A stretch of 64,000 bases of DNA from Diadema setosum. Taxonomy: Eukaryota > Echinodermata > Echinoidea > Diadematoida > Diadematidae. The DNA lies in NCBI GenBank assembly GCA_033980235.1, contig CM067069.1, forward strand, positions 765,501 to 829,500. Reading direction: 5' to 3'. The notes beneath the pieces were generated by a model. That model was not told the origin of the DNA. It worked only from the letters and a program-made list of their open reading frames with translations, and did no database searches. The number at the start of each line of letters is the position of its first letter. Position 1 is the first letter of the stretch. The position numbers and the translations under genes were made by a program. This document shows, in pieces, positions 11,952 to 22,600 of the stretch.

Positions 11952-11970
11952 TGTGTGTGTGTGTAGGTGT
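11879..11970 (+). repeat. (GT)n microsatellite
   Basis: Long GT run with a few CG and GA interruptions, directly abutting the small element. It continues into GA repeats to about 12012. Confidence 0.9.
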
Positions 11971-12176
11971 GTGCGTGAGAGAGAGAAGTATAGAAGGAGA
12001 GAGAGAGAGAGAATCAAATTCTGTAGCATATGAGATAGTGCGCTGATACAGATAAAGATTGATGCTGAAAGATGAATAAAAACTGCATAATTATGAATAT
12101 AACACGTATACACGCGCGCATATACACAACAGCAACAACAAACCACTCAAAAACAAGAACCAGACATAAACCATTG

Positions 12177-12315
12177 GGGGGCATTTCATGAAGCGTTTTG
12201 GTCGGATATTTTTCTGACAAACTGTTACAAGCTACTGAAATCATTGCATCTGATTGGCTGAGAGCAAATTTGTCGGACAACTTTGTCGGACAAAATGCTT
12301 CATGAAATGCCCCCA
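12177..12315. mobile_element. 139 bp inverted-repeat element (MITE-like)
   Basis: The ends are perfect inverted repeats of 17 bases: GGGGCATTTCATGAAGC (12178-12194) and its complement (12297-12313). Inside are inverted TTGTCGGACAA-type words. There is no coding frame. A target duplication is not clear. Confidence 0.75.
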
Positions 12316-13213
12316 GGAGTGATTCAGAAAATATCATCGTGTACATTGTATTCAAAATGTGAGTAAACAACAAAAAGATATCGGATACTAGTACACCGTT
12401 CCACCAATGACAGAAAAAAGAGTCTTCCAAAGAATGATAATTGTGGGTCTCCAAGAACGACAGTCAACTTTTTTTTTCCTCACTTGTCAAATTTTTTTTC
12501 TCTTTTTATTTTTTTATGCAACCATAAAACAAACAAAATACACAATATAAGCAATGTACAAATGTCCAGCCTATAGCATTAAAAAGGGTTCAGTAAACAA
12601 GACACATTAAACTATCTGCCATAATGGAATAACACAAGAAGATGGATGTCTATGAGATATATGAAAATAGAGGATCAACCATTACAAAAGCATGGACCAC
12701 TTCCTCAAATGACATTGTAATTTACCTTTCTTTTGTGCTATAGCATATTCAGTTTTCTGTTTATACTTTACTAAAGCCATAAATGCATCAAAATTCAAAG
12801 TTGAACCTTGAAATCTACATCTATATATATAAAACTTAAGACAAAGAAATAAAAAAATTATACATGTACAAAATTCTACGTCATTATTTACACCAAACAT
12901 AGAACGACAGTAAACTTGATGAAGGCGCCCTTGATGCGGGCTTGTCTCACAACACTGCCCCTCAGACTTGGATGGATACATTGCCATACATTATCTTATT
13001 ACAGGGCCGAAATAACATCGCTCCCCAAAAAATACATCTAAGGTGTATTCCACATTGCCATTGTTAACGTTAATTTTGAAATAAATGCAGAAAAATATCT
13101 CCAAACAAAACATTAAGTTGATTTTATTTCTGTCAAACTATCTTGCACAGCATTTAGCTTTTTTTTTGTCACACATCTGTCATCAGAATAAAAACGCACA
13201 TACACACAGAAAC

Positions 13214-13264
<51 letters not shown>

Positions 13265-13475
13265 TGCCACAATCACCACATGGACGTCATAAAAGGACTG
13301 TCAGATCATATCTCACAATAAATACAACGCAAAATTGATGCATGGACCAAAATATTATCTTCTTTCATGAGATACAAAGCTTCATGAGTTTGGTACGGTG
13401 TTTGGCCTATAAAGATACATGTCATGTCATGTCTGGCAGTTTGTGTTGTGAGCATTAGGACTGCTCCAGGGTGAT
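12316..13475. other. Gene-free stretch with (CA)n
   Basis: A (CA)n microsatellite lies at about 13215-13261. If the minus-strand frame at 13476-13694 is an exon, this stretch would be its 3' flank; AATAAA on the minus strand overlaps its stop codon. Confidence 0.45.
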
Positions 13476-13694
13476 TTATTTCATATTAATGCCACACCTT
13501 GATGGAGTCATGCCCATTACAGAATTGTGTTTCTGCTTACACTCAAACTTGATCTTCTTGGATCTTGGATGAGTAGACCTCCCAAACATCTCCTCTGGAG
13601 TTTTAACTGGAGGTTGCGTAGAGGGTGGACTTTCAGAAAAAGGATGAGAAGGAAGGGTCCTCAAAAGAGGCATGTTTGAACTTAAGGGGTCCAT
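13476..13694 (-). CDS. Unrecognised possible terminal exon
   Basis: The 72-codon minus-strand frame is proline- and serine-rich in its first half and strongly basic in the second (RSKKIKFECKQKHNS), a composition more like a disordered protein tail than random AT-rich DNA. Eighteen bases upstream (13712-13713 on the plus strand) is a good 3' splice site, pyrimidines then 'ttgcag'. Reading straight from it meets stops (TAA, TGA) before this ATG, so the frame is used only if it starts at this ATG or a frameshift is present. An alternative frame from the same site gives MNGPLKFKHASFEDPSF and then a stop. No domain or partner exons were found. Confidence 0.25.
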   Translation of the reverse strand: MDPLSSNMPLLRTLPSHPFSESPPSTQPPVKTPEEMFGRSTHPRSKKIKFECKQKHNSVMGMTPSRCGINMK

Positions 13695-14076
13695 TCATTA
13701 CAGAACTGCAAGCTGGTCAATTAAAGGAAAAATGCATGACTGTCACAAAGTTTTACAAACATTAGTCACGATAAGTCGTTAACTCTGACAAGGTGTTGCT
13801 ATGACCCATATTTTTTGCACAGCTGCCCTATATATTGTTACATAAGAGGGATACAGAATCTGAGAGTATAGAGTTTCAAGAATGAGCAAACCAATCTTGG
13901 GCACTGAGAGGGTGGGTATTTTTACCTTTTCTTTGATCTGCCTAATTGTAAGTCAACGATAATTAAAGACAGTTATGATAGAAACGACTGGTCCCCCTCT
14001 TTGCCTATACCCATGCTCCTTGATTTTAATTACCTCCCAATTAATAAGGCTCTGAGTTACAACTTGCTTCAATATC

Positions 14077-15060
14077 ATGTTCATAATTAAACCTCTCTGG
14101 GGGTGGGGGTGGTGGGTGTTGGAGGGGGTTCCCCCTCATGAGGGAGATTTTCCATTTTCAGACCTGAAATTCAACGATCTGGTGCCCACTTTTAATGGAA
14201 TATTTTGGAAACTTGTCAATCCTCAAAGTGTAGCCATAATCAATTTTATCTACGGATATGGCAGAGGGGAAGGTGGGAAAGAGACTGATGTCCCCAACCC
14301 CTCTCATATACGAGGGAGCTTTTGCATGTCATAAATTGAAATGAAAATATCTTGTATACACAACTTATGATGGAATATTTGGGAAATTGTCATTCAATAA
14401 AGAGAATTAAATCTATGGATAGGAACCGAGCAGGGGCCTATAGGCTAAGGGTATAATTTGAAAGACGATATCCCATCCATAAGGGAACTTTTGAATTGTT
14501 GGAATCGAAGTGACAGATCAGTTGCACACTTTTAGAGAAATATTCGGGATAATTTAGTCAATGGACGTGCTTGACCCCCCCCCCCCCATTTTCATGGGAG
14601 GGGGGGGGGGGGACCAAGTGGGGAAAGGCCGGCGTGATAAAAAAGAATTAAGATTTCTAATGAGGACAATGAACTATATACTACTGTATGTACATGTATT
14701 TTGGGAAAAGTGAGTGCGGTGATCTGGTGCAGACTTTTGGTGAAATATTCTAAGTATTCTATGGGAAAGGACCGAGCTGGGAATTTAGGTGGTTACGGTG
14801 GGAAGATCAGGAGGTATCTCCCCCCCCCCCCCCGCCCCCTCCCACTACTGTTAGGGAGATAAATATTGCATTTTCAGAAATAAAATTCGACAAGGCTGCG
14901 TGGTGCACACTTTAGATGAAATAGGAACAGTTTTCTACCAAAAAGAAAAAAAAAATCACATCTAGAAAATTTCGGGGGGGGGGTGGGGGCAAAATGATAT
15001 ATATATATTTTTTTCTCACATATATGTTCATTGGGGTGGGAGTATTACTGTCCTCATCTC
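14077..15060 (+). repeat. Strongly diverged tandem repeat array
   Basis: A paragraph-like unit of roughly 200-300 bases recurs four to five times. Its landmarks are 'ctcatgagggaga', 'attttcag', 'gatctggtgca' and 'acttttnntgaaatatt'. Examples lie near 14135-14215, 14300-14400, 14480-14560, 14715-14755 and 14850-14920. G/C homopolymer runs separate several units (14576-14614, 14820-14840). No coding frame persists across units. Confidence 0.5.
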
Positions 15061-15094
15061 TGAGTTTTAGTGCTGCAACGAATTGAGATAAGAC

Positions 15095-15844
15095 TATTAC
15101 AAGTGTGGTATGTCAAATTTATGGTTAGAGGATGTCCCATTGAATCTTAAATGGGTCAAATCATCTTTGAATCTTAGGTTGGATGATATGGACAAGCAAA
15201 ATTGGATTGCTGAAGTGAACAGAAACCGTTTATGTTTTAATTATAGAATTTTTAAACAGGAGGTTGGCTTAGAAAATTACTTATTAAAGCTGGATGTTGT
15301 GGAAAGAATAACTCTGTGTAAATTTCGTTGTGGGAACCACAAGCTGCCTATTGCTACTTGTCGATATTTACCTGATCAAGTATCCCAATTATGTACTCTA
15401 TGTAACTTGCAGGTTCAAGGGGATGAATTTCATTACTTGTTGGTTTGTCCTTTCTTCAGTGAAACACGTAGGCATTATATTAAGAGATATTTCTCACGCC
15501 GTCCTAACGTTATTAAATTTCATCAATTATTTAGTAGTAAGAGTATTAAAACGTTGAAGAATTTGTCTAGATTTTGTAAGATAATTATGTTGAAGTTTGT
15601 CTAGAATCATTTTTAGTAGTGCCAAAACTGTGAGGTGTGCAAGTTGGCACAGTGTGCTCTATTTGTTGTTAAATCTTGCCGATATTATATTACATGTATT
15701 TATGTGTTGTGACTGCCAAAGATTTAATTTTTCTTTTATTGTGTGTTTTATACCATTGTATTTCTTCCATGCCCCGGGAGGGGCCGTTTTAAGAAATAAA
15801 ATTCATTGTCATTGTCATTGTCATTGTCATTGTCATTGTCATTG
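15095..15844 (+). mobile_element. 5'-truncated LINE with (TTGTCA)n 3' tail
   Basis: This is the 3' end of a non-LTR retrotransposon. It includes the end of the reverse transcriptase ORF (15110-15604), a short 3' UTR with AATAAA at about 15795, and a tail of seven TTGTCA-type hexamers (15802-15844). A short tandem repeat at the 3' terminus is typical of CR1/L2-like LINEs. The 5' truncation point is near 15095, where an in-frame stop appears. Confidence 0.75.
15110..15604 (+). pseudogene. LINE ORF2 C-terminal fragment
   Basis: The 164-residue frame matches the C-terminal zinc-knuckle-like region found after the reverse transcriptase in many invertebrate LINEs. The pattern is FRCGNHKLPI, then C..C, then GDEFHYLLVCPFF and an R-rich segment. 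It is intact for this part but lacks the endonuclease and polymerase domains, so it cannot act alone. It overlaps the 3' end described for the parent element. Confidence 0.75.
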
Positions 15845-16267
15845 CCCAAGACTCGAGTGCGCGAGGTCGGTCATTTATGTAAACAACTTGCCCATAACCC
15901 CACTGATGGAAAGGCATGCGTGTCAGGTGCAGCACAATGTACATGTACATATAGAACCTATGTACTGAAAATCGCGTTCTAGTTCGGAGGATTGAGGACT
16001 GACCATCTCAACCACATTCTTCCGTTCGCCAGCAGCATAGAGGGGTCAGCAGTACGTGTATCAGGGAATTTGCAAGTTGTATGAAGAAGTGTAAATTCAG
16101 TCTTTTGGCTTGCAAAAACGCCACGGACGATCACAGCTCTGGTGAGAAAGTGAGGGAGACGTACAGTTCGGAGGTCCTACTCGAGGGTGCAAGGGTGGGT
16201 GTAACCATTAACCATGCTAACCATGGTCGAGTCTAGTACAAGTACAACAAAGCCAAAGGTCCATGGT
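15845..16267. other. Gene-free stretch
   Basis: Moderately CpG-containing sequence with short unrecognised frames. No element ends are evident. Confidence 0.4.
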
Positions 16268-17475
16268 GTAACTGCGACCAGCCTCAACGCTCCCACCACA
16301 GTATAACTGTGTACAGCATACTACAAGGAGCGCCCCGGGGGTGGGTGGGTGTAAGCAGATTAGATGCAATGCAATGTCAATGATTTAATAAAATGTTGAG
16401 GATGTTGGATGATTTGTAGTGAATCTCTCCCGCAGGATCTCGAGTTCTTGCCCCCCACTGCACTGCCTCCCACCGTGTGTGTATTTAATGTGCACATTTG
16501 GGGGCATATCCGCGTGAGGATTCGTTGAGTAGTACGTATCATATAGTATATACCTCATTGTATAGATTCCTCTCGTCTGATTGGTTCAAATTAGTGGAGT
16601 CATGAAAATAGCTGTGCCCCATTTTTGATCAAAATGACGTCATGATTTACTGTGCCCGGGGCATAGAATCAACTGTGCCCTGTAAATTGGTTTGGAGACA
16701 GTTGCAACCCGGCCTGTACACATAGATCACTCATATGTACGCACCAATGATATGACCGCCGTGCTGTAAAAGAGACTAGAATCTATATTTTCTGTATCTA
16801 TATTTCGGAATCTATATTTTCGGTATATAAAACAAATAATGACCGCTTGATATTCAGGGCACAGTTAAAATTATGTAGGCCCTCGGTGATGTGAAAACCA
16901 TAACTATGCCCTCAGCTTCGCTTCAGGCATAGTTACAATATGGTTTTCACATCACCTTGGGCCCATAATTTTAACTTTGCCCCTCATAGCAGTCATTTAT
17001 ATTTGTATATCATGTAGGATTTCCTTCTTCATGTCATAGAGGACAGTTGGTTCTATGTGGAAATGCCAGAATGTGTTCATATGAGTGGTGCAGGCCTACG
17101 CACCCATACGCCATGTACGCTGACGACATCAACAACATGTTCAACTGTATAGCTGTACAGGTGCCTACTACTGGTGACTGTGTAATTTTTGACAATGTAT
17201 TTTAACATTGTTGGTCTCAGCATCCTGTAACTACCATAGTAGTAAATTTAGTAGATCACCCCATGGCCATAGAGACGGGTTTTGGCAGGAACGCTGATAT
17301 TTAGTATTTGTGCCTCATAGAATTCATCTTTATCCATGAGACCATGACATAGTCACATAGTCTATTTATTTCATCCTTTGATCTGCTGCAGAAAAACAAC
17401 TTCAAATCTAACCCCGTGGCGCTCCTTGTGCACAGTTATACTGTGGGAGCTTCACATTCAGGCTGGTCGCAGTTA
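16268..17475. repeat. Long-range inverted repeat with internal hairpin
   Basis: A block starting TAACTGCGACCAGCCT (about 16268) and running through CAGTATAACTGTG to AAGGAGCGCC (about 16335) recurs in inverse at about 17407-17475. The arms are about 60-70 bases and imperfect. Between them lies an independent hairpin at 16857-16983. The whole may be an old DNA transposon; no transposase frame is seen. Confidence 0.5.
16857..16983. repeat. Hairpin with ~55-base arms
   Basis: The left arm (GGGCACAGTTAAAATTATG, then GGTGATGTGAAAACCATA) pairs with the right arm (TATGGTTTTCACATCACC, then CATAATTTTAACTTTGCCC). The turn is near 'tcagcttcgctt' at 16913-16924. The sequence around it (16600-16690) has similar 'gtgcccc' words. 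Confidence 0.65.
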
Positions 17476-17539
17476 CTTCAAAGCTTCAAGCTACCTCTCT
17501 AAAGCCAGGTTCAGTGTTTTCATGTTGCAGCAAAGTCTT

Positions 17540-17722
17540 TGGGACCAGTGATTTAAATTCTTTTGTTATATCAAAATTTCGTTATATTGTACCGAACAGT
17601 AGGCCCTATAGTGTAAACATCATACAGATGATAACTTTGGGACCTGAATTTTGAACCCGTTTTTATGGGAATTTTGTTATACAGTACCGTGTAACCATGT
17701 TCGTTTTAACAGGATAGCATTG
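17540..17722. mobile_element. Degraded copy of the TTATAAC inverted-repeat family
   Basis: It shares 'ttgttatatcaaaattt', 'gatgataactttgggacctga' and 'ccatgttcgttttaacagga' with the elements at 44721 and 49451. The termini are decayed. Confidence 0.5.
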
Positions 17723-18145
17723 TGTATGAGTTTAAATGAGGAGACAGTTTGCCTCATTGATGTGCTGTAGTACCTGGTACAGGGATTGTGGGATTACAGG
17801 GGGCTGCAGCCCCTCCCAACATATTTGGCTCATAAGCACACACACACACACACGGACACACACACACACACAAAACAAAACAAAACAGGTAAATAATTGA
17901 CCAAAGAAAAGAAAAAAATTCTAAGGGTAGGCTCCTACTGCCCATGCACTCCCCTGAGATTTTCCCAAGCTGGGGGTGGGGCAAGGAATTACACCTCAAT
18001 AGCCACACACAGAACTTTACCCCCCCCCCCCCCCCCCCCCGAAGTGTCCTGCAGTCCATGATGTATCCTTATCGGCATACATTTTTTCTGTGAAGATATC
18101 ACCAAGAAATGGGTTAGGGTACCGTACATATGTATTAAGACGAGG
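17723..18145. other. Gene-free stretch with CA and poly(C) tracts
   Basis: CA repeats lie at about 17837-17872 and a 22-base C run at about 18019-18040. The minus-strand frame across it is an artefact of these tracts. Confidence 0.5.
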
Positions 18146-18520
18146 GCAATGAGTTTTAGCTCAGTCGGTAACGATCCAAAAGACTTGGGCTCAATTCCCG
18201 AGTCTCACTGAGCAATGATGTTGTTTATGTAATCATACCATCCCCTCCAGTAAGAGGCAAAAACACTCTGTCCCTCGGATAGGACATAAAATGGAGATCC
18301 TGTGTGTGAGAGAGTCGCAACTCACGCACTTAAAAGATCCCACTTCATTTATTCATCGAAAAGAGCAGGGTGTTTAACCCGGTGAAGTGGTCCAGCTTAA
18401 CATCCAACTAGACCCTATGGAAGACCAGCTATTGCAGTTAAATATACATGGGCTATCCAGCCATCTTCTCAGATGGAAATGAAACAAACATTGTGTCAGG
18501 CATGATGGGGAGATGAAAGC
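18146..18520 (+). mobile_element. tRNA-derived SINE
   Basis: A box-like sequence TTAGCTCAGTCGG (18156-18168) and B box-like sequence GGGCTCAATTCCC (18187-18199) are spaced as in tRNA genes, matching an internal RNA polymerase III promoter. The body after it (ccctcggataggacataaaatgg, then gcacttaaaagatcccactt) resembles the conserved central part of invertebrate tRNA-SINEs. The acceptor stem and cloverleaf are not intact, so it is not a functional tRNA gene. The 3' end is approximate. Confidence 0.7.
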
Positions 18521-18857
18521 TGGGTATTATGCAAGGACACTATGCAGAGAGGCACCATGTTCGATTTATATGCATAATCATTAGAAGAAACACTAAAGAA
18601 TTCATAGGTTTATGGATTGTGTTTAGGTATTGTTTTCATGTGTTGTGTGTATAAGAGCTACTCACATGTGTTTGTTTGTACAGTGTCATTATCTCAATAC
18701 AATTTGTAGTACTTACACCCTGTAGGAAAAGAAAATGAACACTGAGCAATGCCCTTGGGAACCTCAGATGGACTGCAGGTACATAAAGCCACACCTTGAC
18801 ATCATCACGAGACCAATATATCAAGCATGTTTCTGCACAAAGATCTGAGTATGATTT

Positions 18858-19104
18858 GAAGAGTTTGTTTGCAAAAACCGATAAGTCCATATTTGCCAAA
18901 TGGAGATATTTGCGATTAAAGGTCAAGAAAAATAAAGAGAATAATAAGAAAATTTTTGCGTCTTTTGACCATAACTTCAAAAATATACCTTTATATGTAG
19001 TGACCAGTATATCATTTAAAAGGTATTATTTTGTACTTTATGACAGAGGCCGTACTTCAAAATCTTAAAAAATGGACTTATCGGTTTTTGCGAACAAACT
19101 CTTC
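18858..19104. mobile_element. 247 bp MITE with 33 bp terminal inverted repeats
   Basis: The left end begins GAAGAGTTTGTTTGCAAAAA (18858-18890 in full) and the right end (19072-19104) is its inverse with one mismatch. ATTT flanks both sides (18854-18857 and 19105-19108), giving a clean 4 bp target duplication. The inside is AT-rich and non-coding. Confidence 0.85.
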
Positions 19105-19410
19105 ATTTCTTTTACTCGTGATTGTGCTGTGCCAATTTTCAGTCTATTATGAGGTAAGGCTTAGTTGTTAACAGGATTTGCAACAAATTGAAAACAAATA
19201 CACTTAAAAACATGTATGCTAAGAAGTAAATTCCCATGTACAGATGAGATGTTAACATCCAAAGAGATCATGAGAGGGATATTTACATTAAATAAGGAAA
19301 AACAAGTTTGCATTTCTCTTATTATAAGTTTGAAGTATGTTATTTGTTGACAAAATCATACCTGCCTGCCAAATTATCATCGTCCACAGCAGGGAATATA
19401 GGAGTCAACA

Positions 19411-19658
19411 ATGTCTGCCGCTGAGCAAGCGAACACTTCCTTGGAAGTGTCAGACCAAGAACTAACCACAAGGGATGAAAACTCTGCTGCTAGCCCAGCT
19501 GAACCTGGCCCAGAGACAACAGAGGAAACTAAGGGGACGAAAGTGAAAGAGGAGGATCCACCTTCTGGCACAGCGGAAGATAAGACTGCTGTATCAGGTT
19601 CCACTCCTACAGGGGCAGAAGAAACACAGCAAGGTCCCAACAAATCAAAAGGTGAAAG
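19411..19658 (+). CDS. SDR exon 1 (provisional), acidic disordered N-terminus
   Basis: ATG at 19411 opens 82 codons rich in Glu, Thr, Ser, Pro and Lys with no hydrophobic core, so this part should be disordered. Using the donor AAAG|gtcgaa at 19659 and the acceptor ending at 20706 keeps frame into the Rossmann fold (GE-S-QHFVEEICSF). A better-looking donor at 19652 (AAAAG|gtgaaa) would need a different acceptor. The Rossmann exon has no ATG before its TGANSGIG motif, so some upstream exon must exist; this is the nearest candidate. An SDR rarely has such a long acidic leader, hence the caution. Confidence 0.45.
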
Positions 19659-22600
19659 GTCGAAACAAATCTTCAATACTGATGAAACTGTCTTGTGCTG
19701 CTTCCAATGATTCACCAGCTGTTTTCACAATATCAACAGGTCTGAGAAATGTTCAAGTGACAGACGTTCACGTCTTGATTGCATGTGCTCCAGGGTAAAA
19801 GTGCGTCTGTGTACATACATTAATCAATATTAACATTTGAACAAGCAAATACACAAAACATTCACAATTTGTAAAGTAAATATAGACTTAGCATTATGAT
19901 ATCATTACACAGAGATAAATTGAAGTAAAGTCTGTGCTTTGCTGGAAGGTATTACCTTTAAAAAAAAAGGGGGGGGGGGGACTAAAAATGCGAGTAGGCA
20001 GAACAAATGGAAGAATTTTGAAGAACCTGTGTCCATTTTATCTAGCCTCTAATGTTTTTTATTCAGAAAACTGACAGAGTGGCAATTAGTGTAAATGGAG
20101 ACTTCATTCTATGTTCAGATGATAAGAATAGATACTCAGAACAAAAGGCAGTAGTTGGAGGAAAGGTCAAGTTTTGAAATTCTAGAATTTCATACTGATA
20201 TCTACATATTGAAGCAAGCAGGAATTGTTAGCCATGGGGAATGTGAGATTGTAACTTCACTTTTTGTAAATTGCATTGGGATAATTACAAGGCCCTCTGT
20301 TCTATGAGAACACAAACCTTTTAAACTGTGGTAACTTTGACTATTTTTTTTTTTTTCGTTATGAACTCACTTTTCTGATTTGTCATGTAGGTAAAAACAT
20401 GAAAAAAAGAAGGAAATATAAAACATTTGTATGTATTCCAGTGGGAAAGTAGTAAGGTGAAGAATTCATTACCTCATTCAGTTTGATTGTCTAGCAAAAC
20501 ATGAGACTTGCTATGGTAACATTCTTATTGAAAACAAGCAATTGTTGAGCAGAGGGGTGAAGATAGAGGTGTGATTTGTCTATAAGTTTAAAAATTTCAA
20601 TCGTAGAGGGAGAGAAAATGAAGAAAAATCACACCTCAACATTCTTATTTTATGTCTCGAGATAAAACTTGTACCATGCCGTTTGGTTGGTTTTACTCTA
20701 TTAAAGTCAGCATTTTGTGGAGGAGATTTGCTCTTTTGATCCATGTACAGAGGAAGAACCCCAAACTGTATTTAAAGGAGAGAAAGTCGTCATCATCACT
20801 GGGGCAAACTCGGGGATCGGTCTGATAGCAGCACAATTGTTTGCTACGAATGGCTACGACACCATCATTGCATGCAGAAGTGAGGATAAGGCCACTGCAG
20901 CTATTGCACAAATCAAACAGAAGGTGCCCAGTGGAAAGGTCATATTCATGAAGGTATTCTATTTCATTTTTTATTTTCCATATGATATCTTGCCCAAGGT
21001 TTCTCATTACTATTCTTCATAATGCACCCATTTTGTGTTATGGGGGGGGGGGGGTCCTTCATTTTCATAGGTTTCATAAACTATTCTCAGTTAACTAATC
21101 CAATGAGGACGGACTGATTTTGCTGCAACACACATTTCCCGTATGTAGACACTTGCTCAAGTATACTCGAGACTTGTCCTCGATGGGTTAAGCAAGCAAA
21201 TCTCATTGTGATAAATGGACTTTGATCAGCTTTGATAAGAGATTAAAAAAGGCGATATCCTGAGTGGGTTTTGATAGAGAAGTGGAGTCAAAGGATCCTT
21301 GAAATCACTGCCCATTATGATTTTTTTTTTTTAAAAGCCTGTAAGATACAGACAAGGTATGGTTTTACATCAACAAGGAATGGATGTCACTTTGAGGAGA
21401 TATTTGGCCAGATGTGAGATTGAAAAAATGTTAGCGGTGAAAGTCACATTCATATGTTCTGCTATGAAAGTATTATCTATTTCATCTCTTTACAGGAGAA
21501 AAATCAGTGATTTCTCACCTTTGAGTATGATACACAGTACATTCGTGTTACAGAAGGGAATGTTGTTAATTTTGTGAATATGAGTCAACTTGTGAAATTT
21601 GTGAGAGTAAAAAAAAAAAAAGCATTTATAAATGTGCATTGCTTTGAAGTAAGGAGAAGATGACAGATACATTTTTGTGTATTCTGCCCTTCTTAGCTTG
21701 ACCTCGGTTCACTGCAGTCAGTCCGGGAGTTTGTAGACGCATTCCATGCCACGGGAAAACCCCTCCACATTCTCTGCAATAATGCCGGACTTTCGACAGG
21801 ATTTTCTGTCAAGCAGAGAAGTGAAACGGAGGACAAGTTTGAAATGACATTTGGTGTCAATCATCTTGGTGAGGATTCCATATAATTTTTTAATATCTGG
21901 TTCCAGTGTGCTGCAGCCCTTGGGTCAAAGGTCAGGGGCGGATCCAGGAATTCTGTTAACCCGTTCCTTACGGGAACCTGGTTTACCAGGTTCCTGTGGA
22001 GCAACTGATATACGGGAACCTGGTTTACCAGGTTCCCAAAATGAAGACAAGGGTGCCTGCTTCAGTGGCCTAAATTCATGTTTCTTTGTGTTAAAATGCT
22101 CAGAAAAGTGGGTTTGATAAAAAGATCGGAGTTTATTCTATCAGGATTGTTCTCCTGCTGTTTAAAAAAAGGGGGGTTTTACAGTATTATGTACCTTTTC
22201 CTGATTTAGTTTTTTGCTTGTTCTGCTGCAAACTCGTACGAACATGTACATAAGGATCAAGGCTGAGATCAGTTAGAAATGCGGGTTCGCTGACCCCAGT
22301 CACCTCATTCAGGTACCTTATTTTGTGTAGAACAAAAGATTCTGAGAGCTCATCACCGCACGCTCTATTCATACCTCGCACCCGATCGATATTTCCATTG
22401 TTCACAGGCACATGTAGTTGACCGTACAAAGGGGGACACAATGAATCGCTTGACTGCCTTCACACAGCTGGATTACCAACCTGTGTGCCTCTCTGTCGAC
22501 GGGCGAAAAGAATCTCGTTTGGGGGCATTAAAGGCACTCAGAGAATTGCGGAAGGAACGGGTTAAGGGGGGGCGTGACTAATTATTTCTGGTGCCACTTC

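Noticed and set aside
18146..18230. A functional tRNA gene at the SINE head
   Set aside because: A and B boxes are present but acceptor and anticodon stems do not pair.
19377..19715. 112-codon minus-strand frame opposite SDR exon 1
   Set aside because: It is the complement of the acidic ORF; the plus strand has the ATG, composition and downstream in-frame splice partner.
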